Shown here: positions 1 to 9,264 of the stretch, piece after piece
How the letters are laid out: each line of letters begins with the position of its first letter
How positions within the stretch are numbered: the first letter of the stretch is position 1
Notes under the pieces: model-generated
What the model was told of the DNA's origin: nothing
Databases searched by the model: none
What the model saw: only the letters and a program-made list of their open reading frames with translations
Translations under genes and position numbers: made by a program
Assembly: GCA_000697335.1 (NCBI GenBank)
Contig: JNEM01015048.1
Span: forward strand, 1 to 11,031
Direction: 5' to 3'
Origin: Conidiobolus incongruus B7586
Lineage: Eukaryota > Entomophthoromycota > Entomophthoromycetes > Entomophthorales > Conidiobolaceae
Length of the DNA: 11,031 nt

Positions 1-490
1 TCTATTTCTTTATAAGGATTTTTTATGTTATTTTTTAAATAAAAATAAAGGTTTAAGATTTTATGTTAATTTTTATCTTTTAAACAAAATAAACAATAAA
101 GATTATATACCACTATTTAACTTAATAAATTATATGATTTAATCTTAAATTATAAATATTTCATTAAATTAAATAAATATGATAATTATTAAAATACAAT
201 TATCTATCTTAGTTCAATTTTTTTAATTATATTTAATATCTATTATAGTTTTTTTAAATTTATTATTTTATCATTTAAATTATACAATACCCTTATTATA
301 TTTAGTTAATTGATAAATATAATTTTCTTTGAAACTTAAGATATCTTTGTTATTTTATATCTTGATAATATTTTAATTTTTTCTAAAACTTTATTAGAAC
401 AGTAAAAATATATTAAACATGTTTTTTAAACCTTTTATAAACACTTATTACCTGTTAAATTATTAAAATTTTATTTTATTATTTTAAAAA
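1..490 (+). pseudogene. Element A reverse transcriptase domain relic
   Basis: Relic of the Ty3/gypsy RT domain, which copied element RNA into DNA inside the virus-like particle. Near the left edge (about 10-130) a Lys/Gly-rich segment followed by an Arg-Phe-x-Val segment and a Leu-Asn-Lys motif matches the conserved N-terminal RT block. A segment around 190-300 corresponds to the 'K-T-A-F ... F-G-L' region, and the YLDD catalytic block lies at 358-369. It is followed by an I-L-I-F-S-K stretch and the thumb region to about 490. The window opens close to the domain's start. From about 490 to 795 lies the RT to RNase H connection, with no separate gene. The domain is broken. Confidence 0.85.
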
Positions 491-794
491 TCTTATTTTA
501 TAGCTATATTATATCTTCTAATATAATTAAAATTAATATAAATAAAATTAAAGTTATATAATCTTAAATTATCTTTGTTGATAAATATTCCTTTATTTTA
601 ATTTTAAGTATAATAAACTATTTCAAAAATTTTATTAATTGTTATATAAAAATAATTCTACCATTAACTAATATATTTTATAAATTATTCTTATAGATAT
701 AAACTTTTTTAGAATATTTTACTTGTTTAACAATTGTTAATATTGTTAATAATACCCTTATATTATATAATTTTAATTTTTTACTACTAATAAT

Positions 795-1085
795 CTTATT
801 CACAAATATCTTTAGCTTTATAATTAATAGTTAGTTAAATTAACTTAATTCCTTATATTATAATTTTATTTATTTGAATTAAGAAACAAATAATATTAAA
901 ATTATTAAAGTTAAAATAGTTTAATCTTTATCCTATTATATTTTATTATTATAAAATTACTTCTATAGAAATAAATTACTTAATTTATAAATAATAATTT
1001 CTTGTTATTGTGAAATATTTTAAATATTTCTGTTATTACATATTAGGTGAATTTATCTATATATTTATAAATTACAAATCTATTA
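795..1085 (+). pseudogene. Element A RNase H domain relic
   Basis: Relic of the RNase H domain that removed the RNA strand from RNA-DNA hybrids during element copying. The first block, at about 799-840, matches the family's 'T-D-A-S ... I-G-A-V-L' motif. A second block around 965-1045 matches the 'A-E-L-N-Y-x-I-x-x-K-E-L-L-A-I-V' segment common to Ty3/gypsy RNase H, and is followed by the 'Y-L-x-G ... Y-T-D-H' region. It follows the RT in the expected order. From about 1085 to 1465 is the RNase H to integrase spacer, very A+T-rich, in which I see no other feature. Confidence 0.78.
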
Positions 1086-1464
1086 TATAAATTAATGATC
1101 AACTTGATTAATTTAAATAATAATTTTGATAAATTAAATTTCTTTAAGAATTTAACTTATATATCTATTTTTTTAAAGGAAAATTTAACATTTTTGTTAA
1201 TTTTATCTTTAAACATTTTAATTATATCTTTATTTGTAGTAAGTGTAAGTTAACTTATATTAAGTTAAATAATATCTTTATAAAATAGTCTTAATTAAGT
1301 ATAAAAAATAATGTTTAAAATATATTCTTTAGTGATCATTATATTTTGAAAATCATTAATTAAATTTATAACCTAAATACTTTTATCTTAACTTATATAA
1401 AATATTATTTATATAATAGTTACTTAGTTTATTATAATTTATATATTTATATTTTTAATGTCTT

Positions 1465-2525
1465 AAATATTATATTATAATCATTAAATTTCTATTATAA
1501 CTTTATTATTTTAAGTTATTAAAGTTAACTCTATATATATTATCAACTTTTTCATAACTTTTACTAAATATAAAAAAAGATATATATAAATATATTTACT
1601 TTTGTAATTAGTATTAAATCAATAAATCTCTTAATTAATTCCTTTTTGGTAATTTTAATCCATTATCTATTCCTTAAACTTATTAATTTAGTATCACTAT
1701 AGGTTATATTAAAATTCTACAAACTTTAAATGACTTTAACTATATTCTTATTATTATAGATTATTTAACTAAGATAATATATTTTTTATTAAATAATAAA
1801 AAAGCTAATTTAGAAATTATCACCAAGTTTTTTATTAAAAGTATATTTAAATATCATAAGTTTCTATCAGCTATTATAATAGATTATAATATAAAATTCA
1901 TAAGTAAATTTTAGTCTTAACTTATAAAACTATTAAGTTATTAATATAACCCTATAATCTCTTTTTATTAATAATCTGATAGTTAATATATATAAGTAAT
2001 TTATGTCTTAAAAAAAGCTTTTAAATTTTACCTTCATTATAATATAAAAAATTAAATTAAGAATTTATCTTTTTTTAAATTTGCTTTTAATGATTTAATT
2101 AACTTATCTACTAATAAAACACTATTTTACTTAAATTATAGTTAATAACTTATTTTATTTATAAATATAATATCTAATACTAATACCTTGTTTGATATTA
2201 TAAATTTTATAAAACATATATGTTTTTTATTATTTATAGCTTAAAACTATATCTTTTTTATTTTAAATAAACAAACTTATTAATATAATTTAAATACCTA
2301 TCCTATTTTAATTTTATCTCTTATTATTTTAATATTACTATTTTTAAATAGAATTAATCTTTATTAAAACTTTAGTTAATCTATTAACAAACTATTGCTT
2401 AAATAATTAAAATTTTATTTTATTAAAGATAAAGAATTATATTTAAATATATATAGAATAATTTTGCCTCTTGACTTATAGATTCATCTTGTTTTTTATA
2501 TAAAATTATTAAAATTATATTAAAA
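1465..2525 (+). pseudogene. Element A integrase relic
   Basis: Relic of the integrase that joined element DNA to the genome. Three parts can be recognised in order. An N-terminal HHCC zinc-binding region lies at about 1465-1630, where a segment resembling 'D-I-Y-K-Y-V ... C' and its spacing match the family. A catalytic core spans about 1655-2170, including the 'D-x-L-T-K' block near 1756-1775 and a later 'Q-S-D-G'-like block near 1970. A C-terminal GPF/Y-type region lies at about 2400-2525, with its 'I-H-x-V-F' motif near 2480. Together with the chromodomain that follows, this places the element among the chromoviruses. The gene is broken many times. Confidence 0.82.
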
Positions 2526-2594
2526 TCCTAGAGAATATTTTCTTAAATGGACTATATACTCTTAACCTCCTTTTATTAACTTATAACACAAGAT

Positions 2595-2745
2595 ATATAT
2601 TGTTGATAAAATTATAAACTATAGAATCTATTGAAACTAAAATAAATACCATATATATTAGTAAGGTTATTTTTTTAATAAAGTTACTTGGAAGAATAAA
2701 GAAAATATTAAATATCTTAAAATTTTTAGGAAAATCTTTAGTAAA
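2595..2745 (+). pseudogene. Element A chromodomain relic
   Basis: Relic of a chromodomain at the integrase C terminus. The segment resembles the chromodomain pattern of a 'V-E-x-I-L'-like strand, a 'V-K-W-x-G-Y' strand near 2663-2690, and a 'T-W-E ... N-L' helix start near 2685-2710. In chromoviruses this module binds methylated histone H3 and directs insertion to heterochromatin (established for the family). It sits between the integrase C-terminal region and the polypurine tract, exactly where chromoviruses carry it. The match is weak residue by residue and rests partly on position. Confidence 0.65.
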
Positions 2746-2794
2746 TAATTTTAATTATTTTAAAAAAAGATTTTATTATATTAAAGTAAAGTTT

Positions 2795-2802
2795 AAAGGA
2801 AG
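2795..2802 (+). other. Element A polypurine tract
   Basis: AAAGGAAG, directly followed by TGTCAC. The plus-strand primer of LTR elements sits immediately before the 3' LTR, and element B has nearly the same arrangement (AAAGGGAG, then TGTCAT at 7772-7785). This parallel supports the call. Confidence 0.75.
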
Positions 2803-2881
2803 TGTCACAAATTAATGATAGTTATTGGAATTTTTATAAATCATAATATTACTCATTTCCTTATAAATAATTAATAATATA
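2803..2881 (+). repeat. Element A 3' LTR stub
   Basis: Seventy-nine bases beginning TGTCAC after the polypurine tract, so probably the start of element A's 3' LTR. They end where element B's 5' LTR begins. The sequence is not similar to the start of B's LTR beyond the first few bases. I could not find the rest of this LTR on the other side of B. Part of this stub could alternatively be read as RT-like sequence, but weakly. Confidence 0.55.
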
Positions 2882-3097
2882 TGTTATAGATTAGATTATT
2901 TTATTATCAATATAACATGTTAATTATATTTGCTTGCTTTATTTTATCTTTTTTTACTTGATTTTATCTTATTTTATTTTATCTTTAAATCTTTACCAAC
3001 TTTTACATATAAATAAGGGAATCATTACCAAATAATCAAGGACTTTTTTCCCACACTATTTATATTAAAACAACTTATATACATTAACCTTATTATA
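2882..3097 (+). repeat. Element B 5' LTR
   Basis: Begins TGTTATAGATTAGATT and ends CCTTATTATA; it aligns over its whole length with 7780-7996. Differences from the 3' LTR are nearly all C/T or G/A by hand count (about 23 transitions to 4 transversions), the pattern expected from RIP. The U3 part (about 2940-2990) repeats a TTTTATCTT-like unit several times. The right edge is placed where the two copies stop agreeing. Confidence 0.92.
3001..3020 (+). promoter_or_regulatory. TATA-like promoter element in the 5' LTR
   Basis: A CATATAAATAAGGGA block is kept in both LTRs (TATATAAATAAGGGA at 7906-7920). It is G-containing and conserved in an otherwise eroding LTR, and sits about 80 bases before the LTR end. 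That fits a core promoter driving element RNA, but position and sequence are the only evidence. Confidence 0.45.
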
Positions 3098-3290
3098 TAG
3101 TAATAATAAACACTTGATTTTTACACCAACACTAAAAAAACCAAGAACTTAAATCACCTCAAATTTAATTACTTATTAATAGTTTAATTAACCAAAATCA
3201 ATTTCCATAACTTAATACCTATGTATATATATAATACATTAGCTATAAACATTAACAACAATAATATTGTTTAATTAACTATTAATCAAC
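3098..3290 (+). other. Element B leader with primer-binding-site position
   Basis: The sequence directly after the 5' LTR is where the tRNA primer-binding site (minus-strand priming) would be. The region has lost too much G and C for me to name the tRNA. The remainder, to about 3290, is the untranslated leader or the Gag start; it is notably rich in C relative to G on this strand. Confidence 0.4.
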
Positions 3291-4070
3291 ATGAAACTCC
3301 AATACAAAAATTATTTTATGAAAAACTCTATAATACAATAAACAACAATTTACTAATATTTTTCAAGATTATAAAAATATATTAAATAATTATTTTAATA
3401 TAACTAGCTATAGTATAAAAGATAAATTATTGATAGTATTTTAGTTTTTTACCAGAAACACATGAAATTAGTTTAAACATTACTAACAAATCTATACCCA
3501 AGCATCTTTAAGCAAATACCCTAATGAAAAGATTTAAACCTTTAAAGATCTTATCAGAGAATTACACCAAGAATATTACCCCATTAATAATGTTATGTTT
3601 CTGTATAGTAAATTAAAAAGTTTAGTTTAGAAATAATCTTTTTAAGAATTTATTGAACAAATTTATTATTATAAGAATTAACTATCTTTAATATAAAAAC
3701 TTAATCATAACATATATTTTTTAGATAGATTAAAGTTTTACCTTTGTTGTAATATACTCCAACAAATAAATCCATAGAAAGATTTATTCTAAGATATCAT
3801 TATTATTAATATCCTAACTATCATAAATATTGTTCTATTAAGGTTCACTATTATTATATTAATTAAACACCTACTAACTATAACTTAAATAATATAGCTA
3901 TCAATAATATTTATTTATATAATATATTTAATAATCAACTCTTAAAACCATTAATATAATAAGAATATAAATACCTTTATAAAAACAATAGCTATTTCTG
4001 TTGTTATAAAATTAATAATAATTATTAATTAAAAAATTACCCCACCAATAATTGGTTTAACACTTAAATA
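3291..4070 (+). pseudogene. Element B gag relic
   Basis: Relic of the Gag gene, whose product forms the virus-like particle. An ATG at 3291 is one possible start, but the true start is uncertain. The best-preserved part is about 3500-3720, resembling the Retrotrans_gag core: a Phe-Lys-x-Phe segment followed by a Leu-rich helix pattern with 'L-H-Q-E-Y', then 'F-I-E-Q-I'. A Cys-bearing segment at about 3990-4030 may be what is left of the CCHC zinc knuckle that binds RNA. The downstream neighbour is the protease. The gene is broken in several places. Confidence 0.75.
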
Positions 4071-4189
4071 ACCCTTAACCTATCTTTAAGGAAAAGATAA
4101 AACCAATAGTAAAAACTAATGAGCTAATTACTTTTGTTGGTTCTATATCTTTTATTAATTAGCAAACCAAATTTACTAGTAACATTATA

Positions 4190-4480
4190 TCTTTTTTAAC
4201 CACTAAATACTTAAACTCTAAATCTATCACTATATTTATTAATACTAAAGCTAATAACTATATAATTAATAAGAATCTAATTTCCCTATTAAACTTTAAA
4301 ATAACTCTAAGATCTATTAATATTACCCTAAGAGATAAAATAACTTTATAGTTTTTTAGGTATACTATTATTACTTTATCACTAATACCTAATCACTATA
4401 AAACTTTTTAGTTTATAATTATACCCCTATAATATAATTTAATCTTTAGTACTCTATAGATTTATAATTATTTATCATTT
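4190..4480 (+). pseudogene. Element B aspartic protease relic
   Basis: Relic of the retroelement aspartic protease, which cut the polyprotein into working parts. A Phe-Ile segment leading into the D-[ST]-G-A catalytic block falls at 4235-4252 and is followed by an 'N-x-I-I-N'-like strand, as in Ty3/gypsy proteases. The segment lies between gag and RT, where Ty3/gypsy elements encode it. From about 4480 to 4900 is the protease to RT linker, with no recognisable separate feature. Confidence 0.68.
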
Positions 4481-4899
4481 TGAATTATAACTAAAGAAAC
4501 CTTAATATTCTTACACTACTTGTAGCTTATTCTTGTTAAAACAAAACTATTTTAATCTATATATAAAGATAATCAATACCAAACTCAATATAAATTAAGT
4601 TAAATAATTTCATATTCTCTAAATCTACCTTTAACAATATTGTTAGTAAAAAATAACATAAATCTAAAGGTTTAATCTTTTTAAACTTTAATTCCCTTAA
4701 CAACCCTAAACTAAACTTAAATAATATAAATATTAATAATATAAATTTAAATCTTAATTATTTATTATATATATTAATTAAAGAATACATAGATTTATTC
4801 TAACTTTAAACTTTACTACCACCTAAATATAACATAAAATATAAAATAAAACTTGAACCTAGATTTTAACTAGTATATTATTTTATTTATTATATAACT

Positions 4900-5500
4900 C
4901 TTGAAGAGAATAATATTCTTAATGAAACATTATCTTAACTACTCAGTAAAGGTTTTATTAAACTATCTATATTTTTTTAAGGATTACCTATTCTTTTTAT
5001 AAAGAAAAAAAATAAAAGTTTATGCTTCTATATTGATTACTAAACTTTTAACAAAAAAAACCATTAAGCATAAAACTTTATTACAAAACTTAATTAAACT
5101 CTGAGATTATATTATAGGTTATAATATCTTTATTAAACTTGATATAAAAGATAAATACTATAATATTGTTATAGATTTAGATTCTATTTTATTAATTGCT
5201 TTTAATACTTATTTTAGATATTGTAAATTCACAGTTCTTTTTTTTAGTCTTTATAATACTCTTGCTATATTCTTATAACTCATCAATAACTTATTCTTTA
5301 TAATTTAAGATTCTTTTATAATTACTTATCTTGAAAACATTCTAATCTATTCTAAAACTATAAAAGATTATATTGTACATTACTATTATATATTTGAGAT
5401 CTTTAGAGAAAATGAATTTCTTATTAAATTATCCAAATGCCTTTTTATATAACTTAAAGTTTTTTTTTGTAGTTATCTTCTATTAGCTAATAATGTGTAT
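4900..5500 (+). pseudogene. Element B reverse transcriptase relic
   Basis: Relic of the RT domain. In order: an 'E-E-N ... L-N-E' stretch with the 'L-L-S-K-G-F-I' block at about 4905-4970; the 'P-I-L-F-I-K-K-K' block at about 4987-5015; the adjoining 'I-D-Y' block at about 5030; a 'K-L-D' strand region near 5135-5150; and the YxDD catalytic block at 5326-5337, followed by 'I-L-I-Y-S-K-T'. A 'K-L-S-K-C' segment at about 5425-5440 marks the thumb. All are standard Ty3/gypsy RT landmarks in correct order and spacing. The gene is broken many times. From 5500 to 5750 is the RT to RNase H connection. Confidence 0.9.
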
Positions 5501-5754
5501 ATTAACCCTAACAAAATTTAAAATATTTATGAATAGCTTTATCTTATAAATATACCATTAATTCAATTATTTCTTGGTATAACCAACTATTTTTGTGATT
5601 TTATTCAATTATTTGCTAAAATTAATACCCTTTTAACTAATCTTTTTAAAAAAAGAAACCCTTGGTTTTAGTTATATAATAAACACTCTACCTTTATTAC
5701 TTTAATTTATATTATTACTAACACTCCCTACCTTGTTTTATTTAATCTTAATCT

Positions 5755-6085
5755 CTTAATTATAATAATAACAGATGTTTCTTGCTTTATAATTAATAGT
5801 TGGTTTAAACAACCCAAAAATATTAACTTCAACATTAATACTTTAGATAGTGTTAAGAAAAGAGTGAATATCATTAAATCTTTACTTGATATTATTAAAC
5901 TTCACCTATTGTTTTTTTACTCACATAAAATATTACCTATAGAATATAACTACCTAATATATAAACAAGAGCTATTTGTATTAATTGAGTGTTTAAAACT
6001 TTTTTGTTTATACTTATCTTCTAATTTTATCTATACCCTAATTAATCACTATTTTTTATTTATATTAATAATCAAAAGAATCTAA
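5755..6085 (+). pseudogene. Element B RNase H relic
   Basis: Relic of RNase H. It opens with the 'T-D-x-S ... I-I-N-S' block at about 5770-5800. It continues with 'Y-S-H-K-I-L-P-I-E-Y-N-Y' and 'K-E-L-F-V-L-I-E-C-L-K' at about 5915-6000, closely matching Ty3/gypsy RNase H, where the Tyr-rich segment and K-E-L-L block are highly conserved. A 73-codon ATG-led open stretch (5864-6085) lies here. It is a remnant of this domain and not an independent gene: it has no recognisable promoter or start context of its own and its residues match RNase H throughout. Confidence 0.9.
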
Positions 6086-6369
6086 GTAAATAATAAATCA
6101 ACTAGATTAACTATATTAAAGAATTTAATCTTACGATAAAATATATTAAAGAAGCTTATAATAATGTTATTGATTTATTATCTAGAAAAATTAATTATAT
6201 ACCCTTATACTTAAAATATAAAAATCCCACTATCTAGTTAAATAATATAATTATTAACTATAAATTTAACCTATTTTAAGATATAAAATCTATCTTAAAT
6301 TATAATGATTAGTTTAACACTATTAAATCTTTACTTAATAAAATTAATACAGCTAAAATTCTATAATAT

Positions 6370-7500
6370 GTAAAACACTACAAATTCCTCAATAATTTCC
6401 TTTATTATTAATCTTTTATCTACATCCTTAATGTCCCAAATATTAAAGCTAAAGTCCTTGTTATATACTATAATAATGTAACTAGTGGTTATTAAGGTTA
6501 ATTAAAAACCTATGAAAAAATAGCATAAAACTTTTACTAGTTATATATTGAAGCTAAAGTTAAGAAATATATACTCTCTTGTGATAAATACCAATATAAC
6601 AAAACCAATAACTAATTACCTCCTAAAACTTTAAACTCTTTACTTATCCCTAAACAACACTAGAAAGATATTACTATGGATTTTATTGATATACCAAGGT
6701 TTAACACAGATTACAACAGTATTATAATTACTATTGATTAACTTACAAAAATGCTATATTTAATCCTAGTAAAATATAAAATAAATACTAAAGAAGTTGC
6801 TAAACTATTTGTCTAGCATGTATTTTAATATTATAAACTCCTTTACATTATTATAATAAACTTTGATACTTGCTTTACTTTTAAATTTTAGGTTACTCTT
6901 ATAAAACTACTTAATTACTAAAATAATCCTAGTTTTTCTTAATATCAACAAATTAATGGATAGTTAGAAAGATATATCTATATAGTTAAAGAAATCTTAA
7001 AGCTATATTTTAAACATAATATCATTAATTAAAAACAAATACTACCCTTTTTAGAATTTACCTTCAATGATTCTATAAACTTATTTACTAAGATAACTCT
7101 ATTTTACTTAACTTATAGTTATCACCCTAAAGTTTTAATAATTACAAGATCTAATAACCTAACTACTTAAGACTCAATTAACTTTCTCAAATACTACAAT
7201 ATATTACTAGTATTTATACAAGAAAGAATCATCTACACATAAGATAAACAAGCTAAATATTATAACAAACACTATTGTTATACTAAAAATTATTCATCTA
7301 GATCACTAACAATAGTTAAAGTAAATGGAATCAAATCTCTTTATAATAAGAAATGACCTAACCTTAAATTAAAACCAAACTAACTTAGACTTTATTTTAT
7401 TATAGATAAAAGAAATCACCTTGATATTTATATTTTAGATTTATCTCAAGAAACAAAAATTCATCCTATATTCTATATTAGTATATTAAAACTATACCAT
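6370..7500 (+). pseudogene. Element B integrase relic
   Basis: Relic of integrase. The HHCC zinc-binding region is at about 6440-6610: a 'G-H-x-G'-like segment near 6485-6500 and 'Y-I-L-S-C-D-K-Y-Q' near 6570-6597. The catalytic core begins with 'I-T-M-D-F-I' at about 6670-6690, has an 'I-T-I-D ... L-T-K-M' block near 6725-6755 and an 'A-K-L-F' block near 6798-6812, and continues to about 7150. The C-terminal GPF/Y-type region is at about 7370-7500 and ends with an 'I-H-P-I-F-Y-I-S-I-L-K' motif. Order and spacing match chromoviral integrases. The gene is broken several times. The stretch 6085-6370 is the RNase H to integrase spacer. Confidence 0.92.
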
Positions 7501-7574
7501 AACCTATTATTACACCCTGATAACTAAAGATATAAATATCATAAACTACCTTCTTAAAGTAACTAACATAATCA

Positions 7575-7740
7575 TCCTTTCATTATCAATAAAATCCTCA
7601 GCTATAAATACTATTATAACTAAAATCTATATCTTGTCTAATAGAAAAGATACCCTAAAAATGAAGCTACTTAAGAATACTATAATAATGTTAAAAAAAC
7701 CAATGCTTATTATACTTATGCTGAAAAGCATCTAAAGTTT
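7575..7740 (+). pseudogene. Element B chromodomain relic
   Basis: Relic of the C-terminal chromodomain. 'H-P-F-I-I-N-K-I-L' at about 7575-7600 matches the opening strand. A 'Y-L-V ... K-R-Y-P-x-N-E-A-T' stretch at about 7629-7670 matches the 'Y-L-V-K-W-K-G-Y-P-x-E-x-x-T' core, and an 'N-x-V-K-K' segment follows. It lies between the integrase C-terminal region and the polypurine tract. In living relatives it reads methylated H3 tails to guide insertion. Confidence 0.8.
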
Positions 7741-7771
7741 AGAGTATTTCTTAATAAATATACCTTAATCT

Positions 7772-7779
7772 AAAGGGAG
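7772..7779 (+). other. Element B polypurine tract
   Basis: AAAGGGAG directly before the TGTCAT that opens the 3' LTR. This is the expected plus-strand primer site and fixes the LTR's left edge. Confidence 0.88.
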
Positions 7780-7996
7780 TGTCATAGATTAGATTACTTT
7801 ATCATTATTATAACATGTTAATTATATCTACTTGTTTTATCTTATCTCTTTATTTACTTAATCTTATCTTGTTTTATTTTATCTTTAAACCCTTACCAAC
7901 TCTTATATATAAATAAGGGAACTATTACTAAATAAACAATGACTTTTTCCCACACTGTTTATATTGAAACAACTTATATACATCAACCTTGTTATA
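7780..7996 (+). repeat. Element B 3' LTR
   Basis: A 217-base copy of 2882-3097, beginning TGTCATAGATTAGATT and ending CCTTGTTATA. It carries the TATA-like block at 7906-7920. At positions where the two LTRs differ this copy more often keeps C or G, so it is the less eroded of the pair. Element C's RT sequence begins at the very next base. Confidence 0.92.
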
Positions 7997-8560
7997 GTTT
8001 TTGATTTTATAGCTTACTTTTGTAAGTTAGTATATAATATTTATCACTTAATTTAAATTAAAACTAGGGATAAATAAAAAATATCTTTTAAATATTAATT
8101 TAATTTATTTAAATAATTAATTATGTTTTTTAGCTTAACTAATATATCTATTATTTTTTAACATATCACAAAAGTTTTATATTTATTCTTTAATCTATTT
8201 ATTATTATTTATTTAGATAATATATTAATATACAGTTAAAATAAAGAAAAATATATTTACAATATTTAACAAATACTAAAAAATTTAAAAGATAATAATT
8301 TATATGTTAAATTAAAGAAAATTGAATTCTATACTAAATTAACTATTTTTTTAAAATATCATATCACTTTAAAAGTAATTTTTTTTAATATTAATTAAGT
8401 TAAAAATATTATAAATTAGAAAATTACTAGTGATAAAAAAAAGATATAGAGTTTCTTTGATATAATAGATTTTTTAAAGATGTTTATCTTTAATTTTAGT
8501 AACATAATATTTTTTTAACTAAACTCATCAAAAAAGATTAATTATTTAAATAAAATTTAA
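7997..8560 (+). pseudogene. Element C reverse transcriptase relic, 3' part
   Basis: Relic of RT from its middle onward. The first codons after the LTR of B read as the RT 'A-x-Y-F ... K-L' segment followed by 'Y-N-x-Y-H-L-I' (about 8012-8065). The 'M-P-F-G-L-T-N' block is at 8123-8143 and the YLDD catalytic block at 8210-8221, followed by 'I-L-I-Y-S'. Then come 'L-K-D-N-N-L-Y-V-K-L-K-K' (about 8285-8320) and an 'F-L ... F-N-F-S' block (about 8470-8505) that matches the family's 'F-L-G-F-x-N-F-Y-R-R-F-I-x-x-F-S' segment. Landmarks are in correct order. The start of RT is missing here, being cut off by element B. Confidence 0.88.
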
Positions 8561-8639
8561 ACACCCAATTTATTTTTGAATAACTTATTTACTATTTAAT
8601 TAATACTCTTGTATTATACTATTTTAATAATAATTTACT

Positions 8640-8890
8640 ATATAATTTATATACTAATAACTTAAACTTTATTATAGGTGTAATATTAAAACAAGAATAA
8701 TATTTTATCCAATATTTCTTTTGAAAATTTATTCTAGCTAAAACTAATTATAAGATATATAGTAAAGAATTACTAAATATTATAAAAGCTTTAAAGTATT
8801 TTTAAGTTTATATATTATCTTCCCCATATATTATAATAATATACTCTAATTACAAAAACCTTAAATACTTTATATTAACCAAAATATTAA
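8640..8890 (+). pseudogene. Element C RNase H relic
   Basis: Relic of RNase H. It opens at about 8650 with the 'Y-T-N-x-x-N-F-I-I-G-V-I-L-K-Q-E' block, matching 'T-D-A-S-x-x-A-I-G-A-V-L-x-Q'. It continues with 'A-K-T-N-Y-K-I-Y-S-K-E-L-L-N-I-I-K-A-L-K' (about 8738-8800), a close match to the conserved RNase H block. A 'Y-S-N-Y-K-N-L-K-Y-F' segment near 8841-8870 corresponds to 'Y-T-D-H-K-N-L-x-Y-F'. From about 8890 to 9265 is the spacer before integrase; I see no separate feature in it. Confidence 0.88.
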
Positions 8891-9264
8891 ATTCATAACA
8901 AATTTATTAAAGTTTAACTTTCTTACAATATAACTTTAAAATTAAATATATAGCTAGTTTAAAGAATTCAATTATTGATAAACTTAGTTATAATACCATA
9001 TTTAAAATTTTTTCTAATAAATTATTTCAAATTAATTAAAAAACTCTACTAACCTTGAATTATCTATATAATTTATTTATATTTTCATACCTGAATAAAA
9101 GAATCATTAAAAATATTTAAAAATCTAAAAAAAATAATAAAACTATAAAAAATATATTGAAATTAATCTTATAGTATAAAATAAGCAGATATATAGAATT
9201 TAATAGATTAATTTATTATAATAATTTAATTGGAGTTTTTAATACAAAAAACAAGCATGTTATC

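Larger units (their letters stand above)
1..2881 (+). mobile_element. Element A: Ty3/gypsy chromovirus fossil, 3' part
   Basis: This is the 3' portion of an LTR retrotransposon. The order RT, RNase H, integrase, chromodomain, polypurine tract, LTR start is that of Ty3/gypsy elements; Ty1/copia elements carry integrase before RT. Its 5' LTR, gag and protease would lie left of the window. It is very A+T-rich and broken many times, more heavily eroded than element B beside it. It reads as a distinct family from element C, because the segments following the YLDD block differ clearly between them. The right end at 2881 is set by the start of element B's 5' LTR. Family assignment rests on domain order and motif spacing read by eye. 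Confidence 0.85.
2882..7996 (+). mobile_element. Element B: complete-length Ty3/gypsy chromovirus fossil
   Basis: A 5.1 kb LTR retrotransposon with both ends present. The 216-217 base LTRs share most of their sequence; by hand I count roughly 27 substitutions and two small gaps, or about 87% identity. Internal order is gag, protease, RT, RNase H, integrase, chromodomain, polypurine tract, which is diagnostic of a chromovirus. It is structurally whole but coding capacity is broken many times. It retains more G and C than elements A and C, so it is probably the youngest of the three. No target-site duplication is visible at its ends: the five bases before 2882 and after 7996 do not match. Confidence 0.93.

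Noticed and set aside
1246-1257. Perfect 12-base palindrome TAAGTTAACTTA as a possible protein-binding site
   Set aside because: Short A+T palindromes are common by chance at this composition, and this one lies in the eroded RNase H to integrase spacer of element A.
2803-2881. Start of element C's RT interrupted by element B
   Set aside because: A few positions can be read that way, but spacing does not fit well, there is no shared target duplication, and the polypurine tract followed by TGTCAC is better explained as the start of an LTR. It is kept only as a weak alternative.
2940-2990. Repeated TTTTATCTT units as a separate tandem repeat array
   Set aside because: The units are irregular and are shared with the 3' LTR (about 7838-7885), so they are part of the LTR's U3 region and not an independent repeat.
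5864-6085. A 73-codon ATG-led open frame that could be called a small membrane protein because of its hydrophobic composition
   Set aside because: Its residues follow the Ty3/gypsy RNase H pattern in order, and the frame lies exactly between the RT and integrase relics of element B. The hydrophobicity reflects A+T-rich codons.
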